Shown here: positions 40,507-48,980 of the stretch, in pieces | Layout of the letters: the number at the start of each line of letters is the position of its first letter | Numbering within the stretch: position 1 is the first letter of the stretch | Origin: Streptomyces sp. VRA16 Mangrove soil | GTDB lineage: Bacteria > Actinomycetota > Actinomycetes > Streptomycetales > Streptomycetaceae | NCBI RefSeq assembly: GCF_017377775.1 | Contig: NZ_JAFVLN010000006.1 | Coordinates: 248,001 to 312,000 of the forward strand | Direction of reading: 5' to 3' | DNA: 64,000 bases | Program-made: the position numbers and the translations under genes | Notes under the pieces: model-generated | Seen by the model: the letters and a program-made list of their open reading frames with translations, nothing else | The model's database searches: none | Told to the model about the DNA's origin: nothing

Positions 40507-41850
40507 TCAGGCGGCTTTTTCCACCGGGGGGTCCTCCTCGGGGGCCCGTGGTGCGGCCGACAGGCCCAGGTCGGTCAGGACCGCCCGGGCCGCCCTGCGC
40601 CCCGAGTGCAGGGCGCCCTGGACCGTGCTCGTGTCCCGGTGGTCCCCGCACACGTACAGGCCGTCGAACAGTCGCACCGGGCGGCGCGGGTCGTGCGGGG
40701 CGGGCATCGCGGGGACGGCGCGGGCGTCGTGGTGCACGGCGAGCGTCTCCCAGCTCCGGGTCGACGTGCCGTAGAGCGCGGCGAGTTGGGTGCGCAGCTC
40801 CCGTTCGGTGGGCGGCGGGCCGAGCACGGTCGAGGAGACCAGCGCACGGCCGGCCGGGGCACGGCTCGGATCGACCTGGCTGATCACCGAGGTGTGGGCG
40901 ACGGGCCCGAGCCGGTCGGCGTCCAGGAGCAGCGCGGGTTCGGTGAGCGGCGGCTCGGGCGCGGCGTGGTGGACGACCGTCACCTCGTGGAAGCGGGGCA
41001 CACGCAATCCCGGCAGGAGTTCGGCGGCCGCGGCCGCGTCGGTCGCCAACACGACGCTGCGGCACGGGAGTTCACCGTGCTCGGCGGTCGTCACGCGGTT
41101 CGCGGCGATGGCGGTGACCCGGACGCCGGTGCGCACGGTGCCCGGCGGGAGGCTGCTCGCGAGCAGTTCGGGCAGGGTGTCGGCGCCGCCCTCGGGCACG
41201 GCGAGCCGGCCGTTCGCGTACGCGTGCAGGGCCAGTTCGGCGCACCGGCTGGACGTCGTCAGATCCGGGTCGCAGAGCAGGGCCGAGAGCAGCGGACGGA
41301 TGAAGCCGTGCAGGGTCCTGGGTGGCAGGCCGCGCTCCAACAGGGCGCGGCCGATGGGGAGTTCGGGGCGGGCGAGCAGTCGGGCCGGGTCGGTCGCGGC
41401 GATCCGGGCCAGCGCAGCGCCGAGCCGCGCATGGTCGAGCGGGCCGCCGAGCGAGGGCCTGACACCCCGTGCCGGACGAGGGGCGCTTGCAAGGGCGCGC
41501 GCTGCACTCAGTGCGCCCCTCGCGCGCCGGGGGCCCGTGGGTTCGCCGGCGCGATGGCGGCGCCCCTCGCTGTGCAGCAGCACGCCGGGGGAGAAGGGGC
41601 GCAGGACGAGGGCGTCCAGACCGGGCGTGTGGCGCAGTTCGGGGTACGAGGTCGAGAGCAGTTGTCCGATCCGGTCGAGCCGGAACCCGTCGACCTTCTC
41701 CGTGGACATCCGGCCGCCGACGTCCGACGCGGCGTCGAGGACGAGCGGCCTCACACCCGCCCTGGTCAGGTGCTGGGCCGCCGAGAGGCCGGCGACCCCG
41801 CCCCCCACGATGACGACGGCCTCTGCTGCTGCGTGTGCGGGCTCAAGCAC
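40507..41850 (-). CDS. FAD-dependent amine-oxidase/PPO-like oxidoreductase
   Basis: 447 residues. The dinucleotide-binding motif AVVIVGGGVAGLSAAQHL near the N-terminus precedes the second FAD contact DVGGRMSTEKVDGFRLD and the C-terminal FAD motif LYVCGDHRDTSTVQGALHSG. This is the NAD(P)-binding Rossmann / flavin amine oxidase superfamily that includes protoporphyrinogen oxidases and carotenoid desaturases. No pathway neighbour reveals the substrate. The start may be ATG 41850 as given. Confidence 0.8.
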   Translation of the reverse strand: MLEPAHAAAEAVVIVGGGVAGLSAAQHLTRAGVRPLVLDAASDVGGRMSTEKVDGFRLDRIGQLLSTSYPELRHTPGLDALVLRPFSPGVLLHSEGRRHRAGEPTGPRRARGALSAARALASAPRPARGVRPSLGGPLDHARLGAALARIAATDPARLLARPELPIGRALLERGLPPRTLHGFIRPLLSALLCDPDLTTSSRCAELALHAYANGRLAVPEGGADTLPELLASSLPPGTVRTGVRVTAIAANRVTTAEHGELPCRSVVLATDAAAAAELLPGLRVPRFHEVTVVHHAAPEPPLTEPALLLDADRLGPVAHTSVISQVDPSRAPAGRALVSSTVLGPPPTERELRTQLAALYGTSTRSWETLAVHHDARAVPAMPAPHDPRRPVRLFDGLYVCGDHRDTSTVQGALHSGRRAARAVLTDLGLSAAPRAPEEDPPVEKAA

Positions 41851-42034
41851 GTACGCCTCCCCGAGGTTGCGCGGCTGCTGGCGGGGGGCCTATGCCCCCG
41901 ACTCGGCCCCGGAATACCTGAGTTCGGGTCGAGGGTAGGTGGGGTTCAGGCAAAGGAGGGTCCGCGCATCGGGGCGGCACGGGCGCACGCGGGGCCCGCC
42001 GGGTGCGCCCCGCGGGCCCGCGGGGTCGCCGGGA

Positions 42035-42682
42035 TCACTCGGTCGGCGCGCCCGCGGCCCCGTGCCCCGTCCTCGCGCCCCTGAGAGCGCGCACCACCAG
42101 GTCCGCCGGGGAGCCCGGGCCGGAGACGTCCGCGTCGGAGGCCGCCCACACCTCCAGGGAGATCCGGATCGCGTCCGTCGCCGCGGCGGCGATCAGCCGG
42201 GCCTCCAGGTCGTCCGCGTCCGGGCCGACCAGCTGGGCCACGACGGGCAGCAGCTGTTCCTCGGACTCCTGGTTGACCCGGTACCAGACCGCGCGCAGGG
42301 CCGGGTCGTCCTGCGCCGCCCGCAGCAGGCCGCGGGTCCAGCGCAGCGCCTCCGCCGCGGCCTCGCCGGGCCGGGACAGCGTGGCCACCGCCGCCGCCTC
42401 CAGGGCCCGGGGGAGCGGGGTGCCGGGCTCCGTCGCGGCCAGCAGCTCGCGCCAGTCGGCGCCACCGGCGGAGAGCAGCGGCCCCACGGCGTCCTGCTTG
42501 TTGCGGAAGTACCGGTAGAAGGTGCGCAGGGCGACCCCGGCGCGGCCCGCGATCTCCTCCGCCGTCGTGCCGTCGGGGCCCCGCTCGGTGAAGAGTTCGG
42601 CCGCGGCGTGCGCGATGTCGAGCTGGGTCGCCGCCTTGCGGCGCTCGGTCAGCGAAAGGGGCTGGTTCTCGGGTCGGCTCAC
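42035..42682 (-). CDS. TetR-family transcriptional regulator
   Basis: 215 residues from GTG 42682 (VSRPENQPLSLTERRKAATQ). HTH in GTTAEEIAGRAGVALRTFYR followed by YFRNKQDAV. It is divergent from an SDR oxidoreductase gene, with two perfect inverted repeats between them (42715-42727 and 42731-42747). A TetR repressor controlling its divergent oxidoreductase is a common arrangement. The longer open frame to 43579 is antisense to the SDR gene and rejected. Confidence 0.85.
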   Translation of the reverse strand: MSRPENQPLSLTERRKAATQLDIAHAAAELFTERGPDGTTAEEIAGRAGVALRTFYRYFRNKQDAVGPLLSAGGADWRELLAATEPGTPLPRALEAAAVATLSRPGEAAAEALRWTRGLLRAAQDDPALRAVWYRVNQESEEQLLPVVAQLVGPDADDLEARLIAAAATDAIRISLEVWAASDADVSGPGSPADLVVRALRGARTGHGAAGAPTE

Positions 42683-42714
42683 CCGAGAAAGCGTAGCCGG
42701 AGCAACGCCAGGTA

Positions 42715-42747
42715 GGCGTAATACGCCACTGTGGCAAAACGTGCCAC
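42715..42747. promoter_or_regulatory. Two adjacent palindromes in the TetR/SDR divergent promoter
   Basis: GGCGTA-A-TACGCC (42715-42727) and GTGGCA-AAACG-TGCCAC (42731-42747) are both perfect 6-bp inverted repeats, separated by three bases. They lie between the two divergent starts and are candidate TetR operators. Confidence 0.6.
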
Positions 42748-42799
42748 TTGGGCGTACGGTGAATCCCGCATCACCGAATGAACACCTCAGGGAGTCGAC

Positions 42800-43585
42800 A
42801 TGAACCGCTACGAAGGCCGCCGCGCGCTGATCACCGGCGGTGGCTCGGGCATCGGCCAGGCCACCGTGCTGCGCATGCTGGCGGAGGGCGGCACGGTCGT
42901 CGCCGCCGACGTCAGCGAGGCGGGCCTGCGCGACACCGTCGGCAAGGCGGGCGCGGACGCCGCGCGGCTGACCACGGTCGTGGTGAACATCGCCGACGAG
43001 GCGTCCGTGCGCGCGGGTGTCGCCGCCGGCGTCGAGGCCCTCGGCGGCCTGGACGTGCTGGTCAACGCGGCCGGCATCCTGCGCTCCTCGCACACCCACG
43101 AGACGTCCCTCGCCGACTTCACCGCGGTGCTCACGGTGAACCTCACGGGGACGTTCCTGATGATCCGCGAGTCGATCCCGGCGCTCCTGGAGGGCGACGC
43201 GCCGGCCGTCGTGAACTTCAGCTCGACGTCCGCGATGTTCGCCCACCCGTACATGGCGGCCTACGCGGCGAGCAAGGGCGGCATCCAGTCCATGACGCAC
43301 GCACTCGCCGCCGAGTACGGCAAGCAGGGCATACGGTTCACCGCCGTGCAGCCCGGCTCCATCTCCTCCGGCATGACCGACGGCTCCGGCGAGAGCAGGC
43401 AGAGCCAGGGCCCCGGCCTGCCCGAGGACACCGACTGGAGCCTCTTCGCGAAGCTGTCGCCCGCGCTGGGCCAGGGCTTCGCCGGGCCCGAGGCGGTCGC
43501 CGGGGTCGTGGCGATGCTGGCGTCGGACGACGGGAAGTTCATCACCGGCACCGAGGTGCGCATCGACGGCGGTACGCACTACTGA
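42800..43585 (+). CDS. SDR-family NAD(P)-dependent oxidoreductase
   Basis: 261 residues, a classical short-chain dehydrogenase. Cofactor motif TGGGSGIG (12-19), NAAG-type NAAGIL (89-94), catalytic Ser near 142 (NFSSTSAM), Y155 and K159 (YAASKG), and C-terminal ITGTEVRIDGGTHY. D37 in VAADVS favours NAD over NADP. Substrate unknown; family members often oxidise alcohols of steroids, sugars or fatty acids. ATG 42800 has GGGAG upstream. Probably controlled by the divergent TetR. Confidence 0.88.
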   Translation: MNRYEGRRALITGGGSGIGQATVLRMLAEGGTVVAADVSEAGLRDTVGKAGADAARLTTVVVNIADEASVRAGVAAGVEALGGLDVLVNAAGILRSSHTHETSLADFTAVLTVNLTGTFLMIRESIPALLEGDAPAVVNFSSTSAMFAHPYMAAYAASKGGIQSMTHALAAEYGKQGIRFTAVQPGSISSGMTDGSGESRQSQGPGLPEDTDWSLFAKLSPALGQGFAGPEAVAGVVAMLASDDGKFITGTEVRIDGGTHY

Positions 43586-43609
43586 GGGGTGCCCCGCCTG
43601 CTCGCCGGC

Positions 43610-43685
43610 GCTGGTCGCGCCGCGCGCCCCTGAAGGCGCGGCGGAGCCGCATGCCTTCAGGGGCGCGGGGAACTGCGCGACCAGC
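43610..43685. repeat. Long palindromic intergenic element with GGTCGCGC/GCGCGACC ends
   Basis: Outer arms GCTGGTCGCGC (43610-43620) and GCGCGACCAGC (43675-43685) enclose an inner perfect 15-bp stem (43623-43637 with 43653-43667, CGCGCCCCTGAAGGC). It is the most complete member of the dispersed element family and lies between two convergent genes, where it can also act as a terminator. Confidence 0.8.
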
Positions 43686-43721
43686 CACGACGAAAGCCGC
43701 GCCCGCCCGCCAGGAGCACCC

Positions 43722-44918
43722 CTACGACGACACCAACGCCCCCGTGTCGACCGCCGACGTCAGCGAAGCGCCCCGCGCCGCGTCCCCGGACACCTCGTCG
43801 GCGGTCAGCACGTACCCCGTCCCCGAGTCCGTCGTCGACCGGGCGAAGACCACCCCGTACACCTCACCGGAGGTGGTCAGCAGGGGACCGCCCGAGTTCC
43901 CCGGCCGCACCGTCGAGCGGATCGAGTAGATCTCCCGGGTGACGGTCCCGCCCCCGTAGATGTCCTGCCCGTTCGCGCTGATCGTGTCGGCGACCGTCGC
44001 CGCCTGCAGATCGAGCCCGCCGTCCTGCGGATACCCGGCGACGACCGCGGCGTCGCCCCGCGCGGCCCCGGTGTCGAACTTCAGAGGGGGCGCGTCGAGC
44101 CCGGGAACGTACAGCACCGCCACGTCCTTGTCCGGGTCGAAGAGCACCACCCGCGCCTGGTACGCGCGGCCGACCCCGCCCACCCGGACCGTCGGGTCGT
44201 CGATGCCCGCGACCACGTGCGCGTTGGTCATCACGTGCTCGGACGCGTACAGGAAACCGCTGCCCTCGCGGCCCTGGGTGCCCGCGGAACCCTCCACCTT
44301 GACGGTGCTGCGCGTCGCCGCGCGGGTCGCCGCCCTGGTCACGCTGTCCCCGGAGGGCTTCGCCACCTCGGCCGAGGGCTCGCTGGAGAACGGGTCGAAG
44401 ACCTGCGGGAACCCGGCGGAGGTGAGCGCGCCCGTCGCCCGCGCGAACCACGCCGGGGTCGTCGACGGCATCGTGTCCTGCACCGCGCCGAGCACCGACG
44501 AGCCGCGGATCGCCTGGTTCAGGGACGTCGACGACGACGCCACGAGGACGCTGCCCGCCACCCACGCCACCACCAGGACGGCGACCGTGCTGGCCGCCGC
44601 CCCGCCGATCCCGTCCGCCACCCGCAGCGGGCCCGGTGCCCGGTCCATGCCGCCGCGCACCCGCAGCGCCAGCTGCCCCGCGAGGGCATGGCCGATGATC
44701 GCGGGCAGCAGCACCGTGAGGACGGCGACGACCGTGGCCGTCGACGTCCCCGGCGTCACCGACTTCATCAGGAACGGCAGCAGCCACACCCCGACGACCG
44801 CGCCGCCGACGAAGCCGGCCAGCGACACGCAGCCCGCGAGCAGGCCGCGGCGGTAACCGGAAGCCGCGTAGGCCAGTGCCACCACGATCAGCGCCACGTC
44901 GAGTATGTGCAGGTCCAT
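43722..44918 (-). CDS. MarP-like membrane serine protease (CvpA plus trypsin-like)
   Basis: 398 residues from ATG 44918 (MDLHILDVAL). Four N-terminal membrane segments (about 5-22, 29-50, 64-83, 105-127) form a CvpA/colicin V production-like region. A periplasmic chymotrypsin-fold protease follows with the triad H234 (TNAHVV), D265 (DKDVAVLYV) and S342 (RPGNSGGPL). This is the architecture of mycobacterial MarP, which activates cell-wall hydrolases under acid stress. The divergent neighbour is a peptidoglycan amidase, a plausible substrate (inference). Confidence 0.88.
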   Translation of the reverse strand: MDLHILDVALIVVALAYAASGYRRGLLAGCVSLAGFVGGAVVGVWLLPFLMKSVTPGTSTATVVAVLTVLLPAIIGHALAGQLALRVRGGMDRAPGPLRVADGIGGAAASTVAVLVVAWVAGSVLVASSSTSLNQAIRGSSVLGAVQDTMPSTTPAWFARATGALTSAGFPQVFDPFSSEPSAEVAKPSGDSVTRAATRAATRSTVKVEGSAGTQGREGSGFLYASEHVMTNAHVVAGIDDPTVRVGGVGRAYQARVVLFDPDKDVAVLYVPGLDAPPLKFDTGAARGDAAVVAGYPQDGGLDLQAATVADTISANGQDIYGGGTVTREIYSIRSTVRPGNSGGPLLTTSGEVYGVVFARSTTDSGTGYVLTADEVSGDAARGASLTSAVDTGALVSS

Positions 44919-45010
44919 ATCGGTAACAAACGACCGTGGACCCGTCAGTGGTTCCGCCAACTGGCAGACAGTGGCCGACCGCACAGCGCGCGGGGCCCGA
45001 CAGTGGAGAC

Positions 45011-45808
45011 GTGCGTGCCCTGCGAACGACCCTGTGCTGCGTGCCCGGCGCCCTGGCCCTCGGGCTGCTCGTGCTGTGCTCCGTCGGGATCGACCGCGGC
45101 GGGCCCGCGCCGCCCCTGGCCGTGTCGGCGCGCGCCGTGATGCCGGCCGCCGCGCTCCCCGTGCAGGGCCATGCGGCCTCCGCCGGGCCGCACGCCGGGA
45201 TCCGGCCGCTGATCGTGCCGCGCGAGCGCTGGCTCGCGGATGCCGAGACCTACCACCGCGACCCGATCCGGTACGCCGACCGCGTCCGGGCCGTCTTCAT
45301 CCACCACACCGACTCGCCCAACGGCTACGACTGCGCCGACACACCGCGCATCATCCGCTACCTGTACGCGGGCCAGGCGGGCGGCAAGGCGTGGGACGAC
45401 ATCGGCTACAACTTCCTCGTCGACCGCTGCGGCACGGTGTACGAGGGCCGGGCGGGCGGCGTCGAGCGGCCCGTCGTCGGCGCGCACACCCAGGGCTTCA
45501 ACCAGGGCACCGCCGGGATCGCCGCGATCGGTACGTTCACCGAGGGCACGCCGGTGCCGCGCGCCATGACCGACGCGATCGCCGCCGTCGCCGCGTGGAA
45601 GCTCGGCCTGGCCGGGGTGGACCCGCGCTCCACCGTGCGGCTCGTCTCCAGCAACAGCCAGAGCCGCTTCAAGGCGGGCACCGGGGCCGACTTCCTGGCG
45701 GTCTCCGGGCACCGGGACGGGTACGAGACGTTCTGCCCCGGGCTCGCGCTGATGGCCGAGCTGCCGTCGATCAGGGAGCGGGCGGCGCGGCTGCAGGGGC
45801 GCGGTTAG
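45011..45808 (+). CDS. Secreted peptidoglycan-recognition / N-acetylmuramoyl-L-alanine amidase
   Basis: About 265 residues: signal sequence (TTLCCVPGALALGLLVLCSV) and an amidase_2/PGRP domain. Zinc ligand candidates are His in FIHHTDSPNGYDC, His in GAHTQGFN and Cys in YETFCPG; GYNFLVDRCGTVYEGRAGG is typical. It should cleave the muramoyl-alanine bond. GTG 45011 is chosen because the earlier GTG 44936 would leave only 17 bp to the divergent protease start; neither has a good ribosome binding site. Confidence 0.82.
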   Translation: MRALRTTLCCVPGALALGLLVLCSVGIDRGGPAPPLAVSARAVMPAAALPVQGHAASAGPHAGIRPLIVPRERWLADAETYHRDPIRYADRVRAVFIHHTDSPNGYDCADTPRIIRYLYAGQAGGKAWDDIGYNFLVDRCGTVYEGRAGGVERPVVGAHTQGFNQGTAGIAAIGTFTEGTPVPRAMTDAIAAVAAWKLGLAGVDPRSTVRLVSSNSQSRFKAGTGADFLAVSGHRDGYETFCPGLALMAELPSIRERAARLQGRG

Positions 45809-45893
45809 GGCGTGTTTCGAAAGTCCCGTCGTCCGCCCGAAGGGCCGGGGCACCTCCCAGCGGTGGCGGGGGGAGGGACTTTCGCCACACGCC
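45809..45893. repeat. Palindromic MITE-like element
   Basis: Arms 45809-45827 (starting GGCGTGTTTCGAAAGTC) and 45875-45893 are complementary at 17 of 19 positions. They enclose about 47 bases including CACCTCCCAGCGGTGGCGGG. The element starts at the amidase stop codon and ends just before the convergent lipoprotein stop. From memory, similar palindromes recur in Streptomyces intergenic regions. Confidence 0.65.
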
Positions 45894-45900
45894 CCGGGGC

Positions 45901-47259
45901 TCACGCGGGCTTCAGCGTTCCGCCGCCGTCCAGCTTGTACGACTTCCCGCCCAGGTCCGGGCTGGCCGCCGCGTCGTACGTCACCGAGTGGCCGTTGCCG
46001 TCGATCACCCGGGCGATCTCCCTCGCCACGTCCGTGTCGTCGTCGAACGACAGGCCCTTGAGCGACGAGTCCCCGGACACCGTCCAGCGCGCGCTGCCCG
46101 CGAGCTTCAAGGACGCCCCGGTCACCGCCCCGTCGAGCTTGGTCGAGCCCTTCAGGTCCAGGGCCGCCTTCGAACCGTCCGCCACGGTGACGTCACCCTG
46201 CAGCTTCTCGCCGTCCGCCGTGAACGTCACGTCGCCCCCGTCCTTGACGCGCAGCAGCTTCCCGTCCTTGGTCCTGACCTCCGCGCCGCCCGTCAGCTCC
46301 ACCTTCGCCGTGGTCCGCCGGACGTTGAACACATCGCCGTCCGTGGCCTGCAGCGCCCCGGCGTCCATGGAGTACGACGTCGCGCCGTCGCCGCGCAGCA
46401 CCACACCGCCGGCCGCGGCCGACGCCCGTACGTTCTTCAGGGACAGCGAGCCCCCGGCCTCCACCGTGAACGCCTCCGAGTTCGCGAGGTCGAAGAGCGT
46501 GCCGGAGAGCGACACGTCGCCGGACGTCTGCACCCCCGGCGAACCGCAGCCCGCCGAGGTCATCGTGCCGCCGGACACCGTCACCTGCGCGCCGCCGGGC
46601 CCGGTCGCGATCGGGGCGGACTGGGCGCCCGCCGTGTCGATCTCGACGTAGGTCAGATCGAGTGCGCCGCCGTACGACGCCAGTACCCCGTGCGCGGACA
46701 CGCCCTGCGCCGTGATTTCGCCCGCGCTCAGCACGGCCCGCGCGTCCTCGCCCACCGCGGCGACGCCCGTCGCACCCTTGCCGTCGGTGGTGAACGTGCC
46801 GCCGGACACGTCGAGTTCGCCGCCGTCACGGGCCAGCAGAGCCGCGTTGAGGCCCCGGCCGTCCGACTCCTCAAGGGACGACGTGTCGCCGCTCTTCGTC
46901 ACCTTGGAGTCGTGGGTGGACAGCTTCCCCGAGCCGGACACCAGAGCCGCCGACTCGTCGGTCACCGTCGCCTTGAACGCCTTCTTGCGCGGCGCCGTGC
47001 TCGCGCCGCTGTCCAGCGTGTACGCCCCGGTCGCCGCGGGCCGCGCGGCCGCGGCCCCGTCCGTGGCCGGCACGATCGGATCCGTGTCGCAGCGCGCCCC
47101 GCTCGCCGTCGCCGCGGGCGAGGCCACCGGCGGCGTGGCCGTGTCGTCGTCGTCCGAGCAGGCGGTCAGCACCGACAGCGCGAGCGGCAGCAGCAGTACG
47201 GAGGCGGTGGCGGTGGCGCGCCGGTGCGCCGGGCGGCGCGGGGGTCCCAGGTGCTTCAT
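45901..47259 (-). CDS. Lipoprotein with repetitive beta-helix-like domain
   Basis: About 452 residues from ATG 47259, with a lipobox ending at Cys 34 (LSVLTAC). Mature residues from about 80 form short repeating strands (LDVSGGTFTTDGKGATGVAA, VTVSGGTMTSAGCGSPGV, LKNVRASAAAGGVVLRGDGA) typical of right-handed parallel beta-helix or adhesin-like surface proteins. Bacterial members are often annotated as carbohydrate-binding. Function unknown. GTG 47274 is an alternative start with a better upstream GGAAG. Convergent with the amidase gene. Confidence 0.7.
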   Translation of the reverse strand: MKHLGPPRRPAHRRATATASVLLLPLALSVLTACSDDDDTATPPVASPAATASGARCDTDPIVPATDGAAAARPAATGAYTLDSGASTAPRKKAFKATVTDESAALVSGSGKLSTHDSKVTKSGDTSSLEESDGRGLNAALLARDGGELDVSGGTFTTDGKGATGVAAVGEDARAVLSAGEITAQGVSAHGVLASYGGALDLTYVEIDTAGAQSAPIATGPGGAQVTVSGGTMTSAGCGSPGVQTSGDVSLSGTLFDLANSEAFTVEAGGSLSLKNVRASAAAGGVVLRGDGATSYSMDAGALQATDGDVFNVRRTTAKVELTGGAEVRTKDGKLLRVKDGGDVTFTADGEKLQGDVTVADGSKAALDLKGSTKLDGAVTGASLKLAGSARWTVSGDSSLKGLSFDDDTDVAREIARVIDGNGHSVTYDAAASPDLGGKSYKLDGGGTLKPA

Positions 47260-47325
47260 GGCCTCTACGTTCACATCTTCCGACTCACCGGGCATCACCG
47301 GCACCCCGGTTACCGGCTCCGAGCC

Positions 47326-47820
47326 TCAGAGGGCCTGTCCCATGAGGACGTCGTCCACGTACTCGCCGTCCAGCAGGAACTCCTGCGGCAGCACGCCCTC
47401 GACGACGAAGCCCTCGGCCTCGTACAGTCTGCGGGCCGGTGTGTTGTGCCCGAGCACCCGCAGGGTGATCCGCCGGGCGCCCTGCCGCCTGGCCTGGCCG
47501 ACCGCCGCCCGCACCAGCGCCCGGCCCACGCCCCGGCCGCGTGCCGTGTCGGCGACGGCGAGTCCCAGGATCTGCCGGACGTGCGCGTTCGCGACGAGCG
47601 GGGTGGGGTACCCCAGGCGTACGAAGCCCACGAGGCCGCCGTCGAGCTCGGCGACGATGTGGTCGCGCGGCCCGAACCGCTCCGTGAAGAACGGTGCGTA
47701 GGGCTCGCGGTCCTGTGGCTTCACGGCGTGCAGAGGGGACCAGGTGGCGCGGTCGAGGCTGCCGAGGATCTCGGCGTCCTCCGGTTCCGCGAAACGTATC
47801 CGGGGCTGTGGCAGCGACAT
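47326..47820 (-). CDS. GNAT-family N-acetyltransferase
   Basis: 164 residues from ATG 47820 (MSLPQPRIRF). The acetyl-CoA motif is clear (QILGLAVADTARGRGVGRAL), followed by GHNTPARRLYEAEGF. The N-terminal EPEDAEILGSLDRATWSP and the VGFVRLGYPTP strand are usual for the family. Substrate unknown. It is divergent from the TIGR01777-type gene, with 44 bp between starts. Confidence 0.85.
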   Translation of the reverse strand: MSLPQPRIRFAEPEDAEILGSLDRATWSPLHAVKPQDREPYAPFFTERFGPRDHIVAELDGGLVGFVRLGYPTPLVANAHVRQILGLAVADTARGRGVGRALVRAAVGQARRQGARRITLRVLGHNTPARRLYEAEGFVVEGVLPQEFLLDGEYVDDVLMGQAL

Positions 47821-47864
47821 GCGGGTCACTGTACGACCGGCGGGCCCGCGGCAAGATGGGGTGC

Positions 47865-48752
47865 ATGACACGTATCGCGGTGGCGGGCGCCTCAGGACTC
47901 ATCGGCTCGGCTCTCGTCCGTTCCCTCGCCGACGACGGACACGAAGTGCTGCGCCTGGTGCGGCGGGACCCCCGGTCGGCCGAAGAGGTCCGCTGGGACC
48001 CCAAGGGCGGTCACGTCGACGCGGACCGGCTCACCGGCGTCGACGCGATCGTCAACCTCGCCGGGGCCGGGGTCGGCGACCACCGCTGGACGGCGGCGTA
48101 CAAGCAGGAGATCCGCGACAGCCGGGTCCTGGGCACCACGGTCCTCGCCGAGGCGGCGGCCGCGCTGCCCACCCCGCCCCGCGTCTTCCTCAACGGCAGC
48201 GCCGTCGGCTACTACGGCGACACCGGGGCGCGGGCCGTCGACGAGAGCGCGCCGGCCGGGGACGGGTTCCTGCCCTCGGTCTGCGTCGAGTGGGAGGCGG
48301 CCACCGCGCCCGCGCACCAGGCCGGCATCCGTACCGTCCTGGCCCGCACCGGCCTGGTCGTCTCCCGGGACGGCGGAGCCTGGGGCAAGCTCTTCCCGCT
48401 GTTCCGGGCCGGACTCGGCGGACGCCTCGGCGACGGGAGCCAGTACTGGTCGTACATCGCGCTGCACGACCATGTCGCCGCGCTGCGGCACCTCCTGGAC
48501 ACGGAGTCGGTCTCCGGGCCGGTGAATCTGACGGCGCCGCACCCGGCGACCAACCGCGAGGTGACGGCCGCGATGGCCCACGTCCTGCGCCGCCCGGCCC
48601 TGTTCCCGGCCCCCGCGCCGGTGCTCCGGGTGGTCCTCGGTGAAATGGCGGGCGACGTCCTGGGCTCGACCCGCGCAGTCCCGACGCGCCTGCTGGAGTC
48701 GGGCTTCGAGTTCACGTTCCCCGGACTTGAGCAGGCCATCGGGGCTGCGTGA
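47865..48752 (+). CDS. TIGR01777-family epimerase/oxidoreductase (SulA-like)
   Basis: 295 residues of the NAD-dependent epimerase-like TIGR01777 family (E. coli YfcH, cyanobacterial SulA). Nucleotide-binding start MTRIAVAGASGLIGSALV, IVNLAGAGVGDHRWT, family signature FLNGSAVGYYGDTG, then WEAATAPAHQAGIRTVLART. The terminal ~45 residues are the DUF1731 tail (LRVVLGEMAGDVLGSTRAVP). Catalytic activity of the family is not established. ATG 47865. Confidence 0.88.
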   Translation: MTRIAVAGASGLIGSALVRSLADDGHEVLRLVRRDPRSAEEVRWDPKGGHVDADRLTGVDAIVNLAGAGVGDHRWTAAYKQEIRDSRVLGTTVLAEAAAALPTPPRVFLNGSAVGYYGDTGARAVDESAPAGDGFLPSVCVEWEAATAPAHQAGIRTVLARTGLVVSRDGGAWGKLFPLFRAGLGGRLGDGSQYWSYIALHDHVAALRHLLDTESVSGPVNLTAPHPATNREVTAAMAHVLRRPALFPAPAPVLRVVLGEMAGDVLGSTRAVPTRLLESGFEFTFPGLEQAIGAA

Positions 48753-48821
48753 GGCGGCGCCCCGGGCGAGCGGAGCTCGCCGTGCGGGGCGCCGCTACCG
48801 AACGCCTGGCCAGTGCCCCAC

Positions 48822-48980
48822 CCTTCGGGGTGGAGGTGAAGGCCCTCCGGACGGGCGGGGCGTCAAGCCCGTGGAATCCCTGCAAGACCACTCCCGGAAG
48901 GGAGGGCAGCGGCCGATGAAGCAGGAACCCGAAGCGGTGCGGACCGGAATCACCGCCCCTCGGGGCGGTGAGGACGTCAA
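48822..48980 (+). mobile_element. Possible right-end remnant of an IS200/IS605-type element
   Basis: No transposase is left. The sequence resembles the 3' end of an IS605/TnpB element: small hairpin CCACCC-TTCG-GGGTGG near 48825, a GATGAAGCAGGAACCCGAAG stretch, then the terminal hairpin CACCGCCCC/GGGGCGGTG (48951-48970) followed by AGGACGTCAA. In such elements this hairpin plus TCAA is the right end and encodes the omega-RNA scaffold. The end abuts and supplies the stop codon of the DUF4240 gene. The call rests on remembered resemblance. Confidence 0.45.

Noticed and set aside
44905..47868. 987-codon plus-strand open frame
   Set aside because: Out of frame with the amidase and antisense to the lipoprotein and GNAT genes; no recognisable domain.
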